From the NCBI GenBank assembly GCA_044221555.1, contig JBGAOY010000011.1, forward strand, positions 1 through 64,000: a stretch of DNA of 64,000 bases, in the 5' to 3' direction. The stretch's first letter is position 1. Each line of letters starts with the position of its first letter. Below, piece after piece: positions 15,827 through 23,309 of the stretch. A program made the position numbers and the translations under genes. Under the pieces are notes generated by a model that saw only the letters and a program-made list of their open reading frames with translations, was not told where the DNA came from and made no database searches. The stretch comes from JAEUJM01 sp044221555 (lineage in GTDB: Bacteria; Actinomycetota; Acidimicrobiia; Acidimicrobiales; DATDAH01).

Positions 15827-16884
15827 TGCGGGATGTGGCCATCGTTGCGTTCGCGCAGTCGAAGCACGAGCGTCGGATCGAGACCCAGAACGAGATCGAG
15901 ATGATGATGCCGGTGGTCGGCGAGCTGTTCGACCGCACCGGCCTCACCGCCGACACCATCGGCTTCACCTGCTCGGGCAGCACGGACTTCCTGGCCGGCC
16001 AGGCCTTCTCGTTCGTGACGATCCTCGACGCCATCGGCCCGTGGCCGCCGATCACCGAGTCCCACGTCGAGATGGACGGCGCGTGGGCCCTCTACGAGGC
16101 CTGGGTCAAGCTGCAGATCGGCGAGATCGACTCGGCCCTCGTCTACAGCTACGGCAAGTCGTCGCCCGGCGATCTGCCCAAGGTGCTCACCACCCAGCTC
16201 GACCCGTACTACGTGGCACCGCTGTGGCCCGACTCGGTCAGCATCGCCGGTCTCCAGGCACGGGCCCTGCTCGATTCGGGCAAGGCCACTGAGCGTGACC
16301 TGGCCGAGGTGGCGGTGCGCAACCGCCGCAACGCGATGTCCAATCCGAAAGCGCAGTTGGCCGGCGAGTTCAGCGTCGACGACATCCTCGCCGAGCCCTA
16401 CCTGGCGTCGCCGCTGCGCAGGCACGACTGCCCGCCCATCACCGACGGCGCCGCCGCCGTGATCCTGGCCGCGGGCGACCTGGCGCGCGAGCTCAGCGAC
16501 CGCCCGGCCTGGATCCGCGGCATCGATCACCGCGTCGACCCCCACGGCCTCGGCCTGCGTGACCTCACCGAGTCGCGCTCGACCCGTATCGCCGGCGAGA
16601 AGGCCGGCGTGGCGAACGGCAAGGTCGACTTCGCCGAGTTGCACGCCCCGTTCACGCACCAGGAGCTGATCGTCGCCGAGGCGCTGGGCCTGGGCGACGA
16701 CGTCAGCATCAACCCCTCGGGTGGTCCGCTGGCGGCGAACCCGATCATGGCGGCCGGCCTGATCCGACTCGGCGAGGCCGCCGAGCGGATCTCCGAGGGC
16801 GACGGCGACCGGGCGGTGGCCCACGCCACCTCCGGCCCCTGCCTGCAACAGAACCTCGTCTGCGTCCTGGAGGGTGACTCCTGA
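15826..16884 (+). CDS. Thiolase-fold lipid-transfer protein (Ltp4/Rv3522-like)
   Basis: 352 residues, close to the length of mycobacterial Ltp4 (Rv3522). The fold is that of SCP-x/Ltp thiolases: FTCSGSTDFLAGQAF near residue 45, the segment CPPITDGAAAVILA around 205, HAPFTHQELIVAEALGL where thiolases have their His, and NPSGGPLAANPIMAAG near the end. Ltp-type enzymes with DUF35 partners perform retro-aldol cleavage of steroid side chains. The canonical thiolase catalytic Cys is not obvious, in line with an aldolase rather than a thiolase. One-base TGATG overlaps on both sides show tight translational coupling. Confidence 0.8.
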   Translation: MRDVAIVAFAQSKHERRIETQNEIEMMMPVVGELFDRTGLTADTIGFTCSGSTDFLAGQAFSFVTILDAIGPWPPITESHVEMDGAWALYEAWVKLQIGEIDSALVYSYGKSSPGDLPKVLTTQLDPYYVAPLWPDSVSIAGLQARALLDSGKATERDLAEVAVRNRRNAMSNPKAQLAGEFSVDDILAEPYLASPLRRHDCPPITDGAAAVILAAGDLARELSDRPAWIRGIDHRVDPHGLGLRDLTESRSTRIAGEKAGVANGKVDFAELHAPFTHQELIVAEALGLGDDVSINPSGGPLAANPIMAAGLIRLGEAAERISEGDGDRAVAHATSGPCLQQNLVCVLEGDS

Positions 16885-18044
16885 TGGCCAAGCAACTCGC
16901 CGCCGTCGTCGGCTTCGGCCAGACGAACCACACTGCGACCCGGGGCGACGTTTCGATCGCCGGCCTGGTGCGCGAGGCCGCGCTGCGGGCCCTCGACGAC
17001 GCCAACATGACCTGGGACGACATCGAGGCGGTGGTGGTGGGCAAGGCCCCCGACTTCTTCGAGGGCGTGATGATGCCCGAGCTGTACCTGGCCGAGGCCC
17101 TGGGGTGCCCGGGCAAGCCGCTGCTGCGGGTGCACACCGCCGGCAGCGTCGGCGGCTCGACCGCGCGCGTGGCGGCGTCGCTGGTGCAGGCCGGCATCCA
17201 CGAGCGGGTGCTCACCGTGGCGTTCGAGAAGCAGTCCGAGTCCGAGGCCATGTGGGCGCTGTCGCTGCCCATGCCCTTCTCGCCGCCGCTCGTGGCGGGG
17301 GCCGGCGGCTTCTTCGCCCCCCACATCCGCGCCTACATGCACCGCTCGGGCGCCCCACCCCACATCGGCTGCCTCGTGGCCCTGAAGGACCGCCAGAACG
17401 CCCTCAAGAACCCCTACGCCCACCTGCACGAGCACGACGTCACCTTCGAGAAGATCGAAGAGTCGATCATGCTCTGGGACCCCATCCGCTACTCCGAGAC
17501 CTGCCCGTCCTCCGACGGGGCCGCGGCGATGGTCATCACCGACGAGGCGGGGGGCGACGCCAACGGGAACCCGGCGTGGATCCTCGGCAACGCCATGCGC
17601 AGCGAGCCCACGATGTTCGCCGGACGTGACGCGGTGAACCCGGTGGCCGGCCAGTTGTGCGCCGACGACGTGTTCGCCCAGGCGGGCATCACCGACCGCC
17701 GGGCCGAGATCGACGTGGTCGAGATGTACGTGCCGTTCTCGTGGTACGAGCCCATGTGGCTCGAGAACCTGGGCTTCTGCCCGGTGGGTGACGGCTGGAA
17801 GCTCACCGAGGCCGGTGTCACCGCCATGGACGGCGACCTGCCGGTCAACCCGTCGGGCGGGGTGCTGTCCACCAACCCCATCGGGGCGTCGGGCATGCTG
17901 CGCTTCGGTGAATCCACCATGCAGGTGCGGGGCCTGGCCGGCGAGCACCAGATCGACGGCGCCCGCACCGCGCTCGGTCACGCCTACGGCGGCGGGTCGC
18001 AGTTCTTCGCCATGTGGATCGTGTCCTCCGAGAAGCCGGAGTGA
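16884..18044 (+). CDS. Thiolase-fold lipid-transfer protein (Ltp3/Rv3523-like)
   Basis: 386 residues, near the 394 of mycobacterial Ltp3 (Rv3523). N-terminal AAVVGFGQTNHTATRGDVSI, then VHTAGSVGGSTARVAASLV where the nucleophile loop of thiolases sits, SDGAAAMVITDEAGG, EMYVPFSWYEPMWLENLG in place of the usual His motif, and NPSGGVLSTNPIGASGMLR. Gene order DUF35-Ltp4-Ltp3 is the same as I recall for Rv3521-Rv3523. It probably forms a heteromeric complex with its neighbours and acts in cleaving a C-C bond of a sterol or bile-acid side chain. Last gene of the operon; a G/C-rich stretch with repeated gctccagcgag follows at 18055-18110. Confidence 0.8.
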   Translation: MAKQLAAVVGFGQTNHTATRGDVSIAGLVREAALRALDDANMTWDDIEAVVVGKAPDFFEGVMMPELYLAEALGCPGKPLLRVHTAGSVGGSTARVAASLVQAGIHERVLTVAFEKQSESEAMWALSLPMPFSPPLVAGAGGFFAPHIRAYMHRSGAPPHIGCLVALKDRQNALKNPYAHLHEHDVTFEKIEESIMLWDPIRYSETCPSSDGAAAMVITDEAGGDANGNPAWILGNAMRSEPTMFAGRDAVNPVAGQLCADDVFAQAGITDRRAEIDVVEMYVPFSWYEPMWLENLGFCPVGDGWKLTEAGVTAMDGDLPVNPSGGVLSTNPIGASGMLRFGESTMQVRGLAGEHQIDGARTALGHAYGGGSQFFAMWIVSSEKPE

Positions 18045-18120
18045 CCGGTCGCTCCAGCGAGCGAGCGGCTCGCGAGCGCCGATGATCGGCCGACGCTCCA
18101 GCGAGGCGCCGACCGCATGA

Positions 18121-18126
18121 CAGAAT
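18121..18126 (+). promoter_or_regulatory. -10 box of the phoD gene (leaderless)
   Basis: CAGAAT ends 6 nt before the GTG at 18133 and no ribosome site is present. Confidence 0.4.
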
Positions 18127-18132
18127 CGCTCG

Positions 18133-19722
18133 GTGAACGCCGGGCAACCATCACGTGAACCGCTGCTGAACGGCGGCATCAGCCGGCGCGGCTTCCTGCT
18201 GGGCGCGGCGTCGGTCGCCGCGCTCAGCGCGTGCGGCAGCAGCGGGGGAGAGCGCTCGAGTGCGACGACCACCGCGCGCGCTGCCGTCTCCCTGTCAGGC
18301 GACCCCTTCACCCTGGGCATCGCCTCGGGCGACCCCCTGCCCGACTCCGTCATCCTCTGGACCCGCCTGGCACCCGACCCCGTCGCCCGTGACGGGAGCG
18401 GGGGCATGCCCGATCAGCCCGTCGATGTGCGGTGGCAGATCGCCACGGACCGTCGCTTCGACGACGTCGTGAACGAGGGGGTGGCCACGGCCGAGCCGCG
18501 GTACGGGCACTCGATCCACGTCGACGCCGACGGGCTCGACCCGGCGTCGGACTACTTCTACCGCTTCACCGTCGGCGACGCGACGAGCGGTACGGGCCGC
18601 ACCCGCACGCTGCCGGCGGCCGACTCGTCACCCGAGCGCGTGCGCCTGGCGATCGCCAACTGCCAGTACTTCGAGGGCGGGTTCTACGCCGCGTACCGCC
18701 ACATGATCGACGACGACATCGACCTGGTCGTCCACCTCGGCGACTACATCTACGAGCTCCCGGCCCTGGGTGGCCGGCGCCGCAGCCTGCCCGCCCGCAC
18801 GCCGAGCACGCTGGAGGAGTTCCGGCTGCGCTACGCCTCCTACAAGGTCGACCCCGACCTGCAGGCGGCGCACGCGGCGCTCCCGTTCACGCTCACGTGG
18901 GACGACCACGAGGTGGCGGACAACTACATGGGCGACGTCTTGCCGAGCGGGGCGCCGGCCGACGAGGTGCGGGCGCTGCGCGCGGCCGCCTACCAGGCCT
19001 GGTGGGAGAACCTGCCCGTCCGGGTGCCGCCCCCCGACGGGCCCGAGCTCACCGTCTACCACGACCTCACCTTCGGCGACCTGGCCCGGCTCTACCTGCT
19101 CGACGAGCGTCAGTACGCCGACGAGCCGCCGTGCCGGGGCCAGACGAGGCCGTACGACACGGGCACCTGCGACGAGCAGGCCGACTACGCGGGCGACCGC
19201 CTCGGACCGGAGCAGTCGGCGTGGCTCGACGAGTCGGCCCGCCAGGGCGGGGTGACGTGGAACCTGCTCGGCACCCCGGTGGCGCTGGCGGGGATCGACG
19301 CCGGGACGGGCGACGAGCCGAACTTCTTCCTCGACCTGTGGGACGGGTTCCCCATCGCTCGCCAGCGGTTGATCGACCTGCTGGCCGAGGTCGACAACCC
19401 GGTGGTGATCTCGGGCGACTACCACCAGGGCATGGTGCTCGACGTCAACCAGGTGCCGTTCGACACCGGGAGCACGTTGGTGGCCACCGAGTTCATGGCC
19501 CCGCCCATCTCCTCGGTGCTGTTCAGCGCGCCGGTGGCCGAGCGCACGCCGCAGCTGCGCCAGCAGCTCGACGGCCACGGCTACCTCGTCATCGACGCCA
19601 CCCCCGACGCGGTGACGGCCGAGTTCCGCATGCTGGCCGACGTCAGCGATCCCGGTTCGGCCATCAGCACCGACGCCACGTGGCAGGTGGACCGTGGCGA
19701 CCCGGCGGCCCGTCAGCTCTGA
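18133..19722 (+). CDS. phoD: PhoD-type alkaline phosphatase, Tat-exported
   Basis: 529 residues. The N-terminus has a twin-arginine signal (SRRGFLLGAA, Arg 18-19) that runs into a lipobox-like LSAC (Cys 34), so it is exported folded and may be lipid-anchored. A PhoD N-terminal domain (FTLGIASGDPLPDSVILWTR) precedes the catalytic domain with the metal-binding motifs HLGDYIYE, TWDDHEVADNYMGD and SGDYHQGMV. PhoD enzymes use iron and calcium to release phosphate from phosphodiesters and monoesters outside the cell. The GTG start is probably leaderless. Neighbours are unrelated, so it may be controlled alone by phosphate; I see no clear Pho box. Confidence 0.9.
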   Translation: MNAGQPSREPLLNGGISRRGFLLGAASVAALSACGSSGGERSSATTTARAAVSLSGDPFTLGIASGDPLPDSVILWTRLAPDPVARDGSGGMPDQPVDVRWQIATDRRFDDVVNEGVATAEPRYGHSIHVDADGLDPASDYFYRFTVGDATSGTGRTRTLPAADSSPERVRLAIANCQYFEGGFYAAYRHMIDDDIDLVVHLGDYIYELPALGGRRRSLPARTPSTLEEFRLRYASYKVDPDLQAAHAALPFTLTWDDHEVADNYMGDVLPSGAPADEVRALRAAAYQAWWENLPVRVPPPDGPELTVYHDLTFGDLARLYLLDERQYADEPPCRGQTRPYDTGTCDEQADYAGDRLGPEQSAWLDESARQGGVTWNLLGTPVALAGIDAGTGDEPNFFLDLWDGFPIARQRLIDLLAEVDNPVVISGDYHQGMVLDVNQVPFDTGSTLVATEFMAPPISSVLFSAPVAERTPQLRQQLDGHGYLVIDATPDAVTAEFRMLADVSDPGSAISTDATWQVDRGDPAARQL

Positions 19723-19861
19723 GCGGTCCCGGGGTGGTGGGCGGGCGCGGAGAGCCCGGCGAAGCGGTCGCGGGCGTCTGCCGCGTGTCCGTCGGGCCGA
19801 CCGTGGTGGGGCATGATGAGCACCGACCGTCCTCAGTGAGTCCGTAGAAGGGACACCAACA

Positions 19862-20056
19862 ATGCGAGTCGTCGTCGACTTCGATCTGTGCGAGAGCAAC
19901 GCCGTGTGCATGGGGATCCTCCCCGAGGTCTTCGAGGTGCGCGACGACGACTTCCTCTACGTCCTCGACGAGAACCCGCCGGAGGACCTGCGCCCCAAGC
20001 TGGAGGAGGCCGTGCGGCGCTGTCCCAAGCAGGCCATCTCCATCGCCGAGGACTGA
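19862..20056 (+). CDS. 3Fe-4S ferredoxin of the P450-partner type
   Basis: 64 residues. The motif CESNAVC (C9 and C15) and the later CPKQAIS (C54) give the CxxXxxC...CP pattern of small actinobacterial ferredoxins whose missing fourth cysteine, here Asn 12, makes a 3Fe-4S cluster. The rest (LPEVFEVRDDDFLYVLDE, PEDLRPKLEEAVRRCP) is family-typical. It shuttles single electrons, most often to cytochromes P450. AAGGGA lies about 8 nt before the ATG. The reductase gene follows 41 bp later, but no P450 gene is in the window, so the oxygenase partner is elsewhere. Confidence 0.9.
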   Translation: MRVVVDFDLCESNAVCMGILPEVFEVRDDDFLYVLDENPPEDLRPKLEEAVRRCPKQAISIAED

Positions 20057-20097
20057 CGGCCCCCGGGTCGCCGTCCCCTGACCCTCGTGATGCCGTG

Positions 20098-21318
20098 ATG
20101 GATCGCATCGTGGTCGTCGGCGCGTCGCTGGCCGGGCTCCGCGCCGCCGAGACGCTCCGTGTCGAGGGGTTCGACGGGGCCCTCACATTGGTGGGCGAGG
20201 AGTCGCATCGCCCCTACGACCGGCCGCCGCTCTCCAAGCAGGTGCTCACCGGTGACTGGGAACCCGATCGCATCTTCCTGCCGTCGGCGGTGCCGGCGCC
20301 GGCCGACGGCCAGGAGCCGTTCGACTGGAGGTTGGGCCGGAGCGCCACCGGCCTCGACCTGGCCGGGCGAGCGGTCGTGCTGGACGACGGCGTGCGCCTG
20401 GAGTTCGACGGCCTCGTGATCGCCACCGGCTGTCGGCCCCGCGGCATCGGCGGCGAGGGGCTCGACGGTGTCCACGTGCTTCGGACCCTCGACGACGCCT
20501 TGGCCCTGCGGGCCGACCTCGAGCCGGGCCCCGAGCGGGTGGTGGTCGTGGGCGCCGGGTTCATCGGGTCGGAGGTCGCGGCGTCGTGCCGGGCCCGCGA
20601 GCTGGCGGTGACGGTGATCGAGGCGCTGCCCGTGCCGCTCGAGCGGGTGCTCGGCACCGACATGGGCGCGCTGTGCGCCGACCTGCACCGCGACCACGGG
20701 GTCGACCTGCGCGTCGGGGTCGGTGTCGAGGCCTTCGTCGACGACGGGGCCGGTCAGGTCACCGGGGTCCGCCTCACCGACGGCACCACGGTGACCGCCT
20801 CGGTCGTGGTGGTGGGCATCGGCGTCATCCCCAACACCGAGTGGCTCGAGGGGTCCGGCCTCACCATCGACAACGGCGTGGTGTGCGACGGCACCTGCCT
20901 GGCCGCGCCGGGCGTGGTGGCCGCCGGCGACGTGGCCCGCTGGCCCAACGCCCGCTTCGGCGGTGAGCTCATGCGGGTCGAGCACTGGGACAACGCCATC
21001 GAGATGGGTGTGGCCGCGGCGCGGCGCCTGTTGGCCGTGGACGCCGAAGCGCTGCCCTACGAGCCGGTGCCCTGGTTCTGGTCCGACCTCTACGACCGCA
21101 AGATCCAGCTCGCGGGGCGTGCCGGCCCCGACGACGAGGTGCAGGTGGTGCACGGTGACGTGGCCGAGCGCCGCTTCGTCGCCCTCTACGGGCGCGGGGG
21201 CCGCCTGGTCGGTGCCCTCGGCTGGAACCGGCCCCGCCACGTGATGCAGTGGCGCCAGCGCCTGCTCGAGGGCATGGACTGGGCCGACGCCCTCGAATTG
21301 GCCCGCTCGGAGCCCTGA
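20098..21318 (+). CDS. Ferredoxin-NAD(P)H reductase (rhodocoxin/putidaredoxin reductase type)
   Basis: 406 residues. FAD-binding GASLAGLRAAETLR at the N-terminus, the second Rossmann motif VVVGAGFIGSEVAA for NAD(P)H at about residue 150, a GDVA FAD motif (VVAAGDVARWP), and a C-terminal reductase domain with WFWSDLYDRKIQLAG. It passes electrons from NAD(P)H to the ferredoxin encoded just upstream. Start choice: ATG at 20098; an in-frame GTG sits one codon earlier and is also possible. The pair fits a monooxygenase chain, plausibly in the steroid or lipid metabolism encoded nearby, which is inference. A perfect hairpin follows the stop. Confidence 0.88.
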   Translation: MDRIVVVGASLAGLRAAETLRVEGFDGALTLVGEESHRPYDRPPLSKQVLTGDWEPDRIFLPSAVPAPADGQEPFDWRLGRSATGLDLAGRAVVLDDGVRLEFDGLVIATGCRPRGIGGEGLDGVHVLRTLDDALALRADLEPGPERVVVVGAGFIGSEVAASCRARELAVTVIEALPVPLERVLGTDMGALCADLHRDHGVDLRVGVGVEAFVDDGAGQVTGVRLTDGTTVTASVVVVGIGVIPNTEWLEGSGLTIDNGVVCDGTCLAAPGVVAAGDVARWPNARFGGELMRVEHWDNAIEMGVAAARRLLAVDAEALPYEPVPWFWSDLYDRKIQLAGRAGPDDEVQVVHGDVAERRFVALYGRGGRLVGALGWNRPRHVMQWRQRLLEGMDWADALELARSEP

Positions 21319-21321
21319 CCA

Positions 21322-21340
21322 CGTGGCCCCACGGGCCACG
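21322..21340. terminator. Hairpin after the ferredoxin reductase gene
   Basis: CGTGGCCC (21322-21329) and GGGCCACG (21333-21340) pair perfectly around CAC, 3 bp after the stop codon. There is no T-tract, but the stem is compact and GC-only. Confidence 0.55.
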
Positions 21341-21355
21341 GCACAATGTGCGGCG

Positions 21356-21421
21356 GGCCGGCGCGGGCCGGCGCGGGTTGGCCGGCGCGGGTTGGCCGGC
21401 GCGGGTTGGCCGGGGCGGGGT
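21356..21421. repeat. 14-bp tandem repeat
   Basis: The unit ggccggcgcgggtt occurs at 21366, 21380 and 21394 without a mismatch, with shorter variants on both sides. It lies in the short gap between the hairpin after the reductase gene and the promoter of the YhhN gene. Confidence 0.85.
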
Positions 21422-21431
21422 GGCGATGGGC

Positions 21432-21437
21432 GAGACT
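21432..21437 (+). promoter_or_regulatory. -10 box of the YhhN-family gene (leaderless)
   Basis: GAGACT ends 6 nt before the ATG at 21444. This spacing makes the second of two in-frame ATGs (21426 and 21444) the likelier start. Confidence 0.35.
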
Positions 21438-21443
21438 GGCGCC

Positions 21444-22112
21444 ATGACGGGACTGGCGTGGGGCATTCTGGCGGTGACGGCCGTGTTGGCGGTGGGCGAC
21501 TGGGTGGCGCGGGCCACCGAGAACCGGCGGCTCGAATTCGTGTGCAAGCCGGCGACCACCATCGGCCTGCTGGCCGTGGCGCTGACCTTGGATCCCACCG
21601 ACGCGGCCACCCGGGCCTGGTTCGTGGTGGCCCTGGTGTTCTCGTTGGCCGGCGACGTGTTCTTGATGGTCGGCGGGGACGAGTCGCCCACCTCCGAGGT
21701 CAACGAGGAGCTCTGGTTCACGCTGGGCCTGGGCTCGTTCCTCGTGGGTCACCTCGCCTACATCGTCGGCCTGGTGGTGTCGGGGATCGAGGGTGGGGCC
21801 TTGATCGTGGGTGTGGTCGTGGTGCTGGGGGCCATGGTCCTCGTGGGCCGGCGCATCGTCACCGCGGTGAAGTCGAGCGACGAGCCGGGCCTGGCCGTGC
21901 CCGTGGCGGCCTACATGACGGTGATCTCGACCATGGTGGCCTGCGCCTTCGGCACGGCGTCGGCCCTGGCCATCGGTGGCGCCAGCCTCTTCTACCTGTC
22001 GGACGCGCTCATCGGTTGGAACCGGTTCGTCAAGTCCTACGCCTGGGGTCCCGTGGCCATCATGGTCACCTACCACCTCGCGCAGGCGGGGCTGGTCCTG
22101 TCGCTCACCTGA
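21444..22112 (+). CDS. YhhN-family membrane protein (lysoplasmalogenase-like)
   Basis: 222 residues, about eight membrane helices with almost no loops. The pattern CKPATTIGLLAVAL, ALVFSLAGDVFLMVGG, FLVGHLAYIVGLV and GASLFYLSDALIGWNRF is typical of the YhhN/TMEM86 family, whose studied members cleave the vinyl-ether bond of lysoplasmalogens; the paired Asp residues in the helices (GDVFLM, SDALIG) are the conserved ones. Activity in this organism is unknown. The ATG at 21444 suits a leaderless start; a longer form from 21426 adds six residues. No partner gene is evident; the repeat upstream and a G/C-rich gap downstream set it apart. Confidence 0.8.
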   Translation: MTGLAWGILAVTAVLAVGDWVARATENRRLEFVCKPATTIGLLAVALTLDPTDAATRAWFVVALVFSLAGDVFLMVGGDESPTSEVNEELWFTLGLGSFLVGHLAYIVGLVVSGIEGGALIVGVVVVLGAMVLVGRRIVTAVKSSDEPGLAVPVAAYMTVISTMVACAFGTASALAIGGASLFYLSDALIGWNRFVKSYAWGPVAIMVTYHLAQAGLVLSLT

Positions 22113-22235
22113 CGGCTCATCGACTCCTCCTGCACCGCCGCGCCGCGGCCGCCCGGTTCGAGGGTGCGCCGGCGGGGCCGCGCCCCGGCGCGGCCTGCCG
22201 CGACCGGCCGCGTCAAGCGCGGCCCTCGGCTCGTC

Positions 22236-22241
22236 GATACT
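22236..22241 (+). promoter_or_regulatory. -10 box of the secreted-protein gene (leaderless)
   Basis: GATACT ends 7 nt before the ATG at 22249; no ribosome site is visible. Confidence 0.45.
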
Positions 22242-22248
22242 GGTGGCC

Positions 22249-23235
22249 ATGAAGCGACTGGTCGCCGTCGTCGCGGCGCTGAGCGCCGCCGTGGGCGCCG
22301 CCTCGCTCGCCCCGGCGGCACACGCCGCACCACCGCCGTTGTCGGACTGCTCGGTGTTCCCCGCCGACAACTACTGGCATGCCGACGTGTCCGACCTGCC
22401 GGTGCTGGCGCAGTCCGACACGTACGTGCGCAGCATCGGCCGCACCACCGGCCTCAAGGCCGACTTCGGCAGCGGGCTGTGGGACGGCGGGCCGATCGGC
22501 ATCCCGTACATGCTCGAGGACCACTCGACCCGGCGGGTGGACGTGACGTTCCGGTGGCCCGACGAGAGCGACCCGGGGCCCTACCCGGTCCGACGCAACC
22601 CGAAGATCGAGGGGGGTGCCGACAGCACCGGCGATCGTCACATCCTGTCGGTGGACACCGAGGACTGCCGGCTGTACGAGTTGTACGACGCCCACCGGGC
22701 GGGCGGCCGGCGGCACTGGCGGGCCGGTTCGGGCGCGATCTACGACCTGGGCTCGAACGCCCTGCGGCCGGCCGGGTGGACCTCTGCCGATGCTGCGGGA
22801 CTCCCGATCTTCCCGGGCCTGGTCCGACGCAGCGAGGCCCACCGCGGCGTGATCGACCACGCCATCCGGTTCACCGCTCCCGAGACGCGCGACAGCTACG
22901 TGTGGCCCGCCCGTCACGAGGCGTCGAGTGACAGCGACCCCTCGCTCCCGCCCATGGGCACGTGGTTCCGGCTGAAGGCCGACGTCGACCTCTCGGGCTA
23001 CACCGGTGAGGTCCGGGCCATCCTCGAGGCCCTCAAGGTCCACGGGATGATCCTGGCCGACAACGGCTCGCCCTGGTACCTGAGCGGCGCGCCCAACGCC
23101 CACTGGGACAACGACGCCCTCCGCGCCCTGGCCGAGGTGACGGGGGCCGACTTCGAGGCCGTCGACGCCAGTTGCCTGCGGGTGAGCGCCGACTCGGGCC
23201 AGGTGACGCAGACGCTGCCTCCCCGCTGCCAGTAG
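22249..23235 (+). CDS. Secreted protein of unknown function
   Basis: 328 residues. A clear Sec signal (MKRLVAVVAALSAAVGAASL, cleavage near AHA-AP) leads to a mature protein of about 300 residues with no membrane segment. Striking parts are SDCSVFPADNYWHADVSDLPV, the beta-rich GPIGIPYMLEDHSTRRVDVTF, ADSTGDRHILSVDTEDCRLYELYDA and DHAIRFTAPET. Four cysteines (two early, two mid/late) could form disulphides. I have seen similar secreted proteins in actinobacteria and myxobacteria but know no function or named domain. The acidic, aromatic-rich conserved stretches suggest an enzyme or a sugar-binding fold; that is a guess. Alone in its unit; converges on the phosphatase gene across a long hairpin. 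Confidence 0.75.
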   Translation: MKRLVAVVAALSAAVGAASLAPAAHAAPPPLSDCSVFPADNYWHADVSDLPVLAQSDTYVRSIGRTTGLKADFGSGLWDGGPIGIPYMLEDHSTRRVDVTFRWPDESDPGPYPVRRNPKIEGGADSTGDRHILSVDTEDCRLYELYDAHRAGGRRHWRAGSGAIYDLGSNALRPAGWTSADAAGLPIFPGLVRRSEAHRGVIDHAIRFTAPETRDSYVWPARHEASSDSDPSLPPMGTWFRLKADVDLSGYTGEVRAILEALKVHGMILADNGSPWYLSGAPNAHWDNDALRALAEVTGADFEAVDASCLRVSADSGQVTQTLPPRCQ

Positions 23236-23254
23236 CAGGGTTGGTCGACATCGT

Positions 23255-23306
23255 CGTTCTGGTGGCTGGGACGTGTTGTCACGACCGTGATCCAGCCACC
23301 AGAACG
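23255..23306. terminator. 15-bp perfect inverted repeat between convergent genes
   Basis: CGTTCTGGTGGCTGG (23255-23269) is the exact complement of 23292-23306, with a 22-nt loop that contains a further small CGTG/CACG stem. It fills the 74-bp gap between the stops at 23235 and 23310 and can serve both strands. Confidence 0.65.
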
Positions 23307-23309
23307 GGA

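Noticed and set aside
22113..22248. tRNA or riboswitch in the G/C-rich gap before the secreted-protein gene
   Set aside because: A ggttcga string occurs but no cloverleaf or known riboswitch core can be drawn around it.
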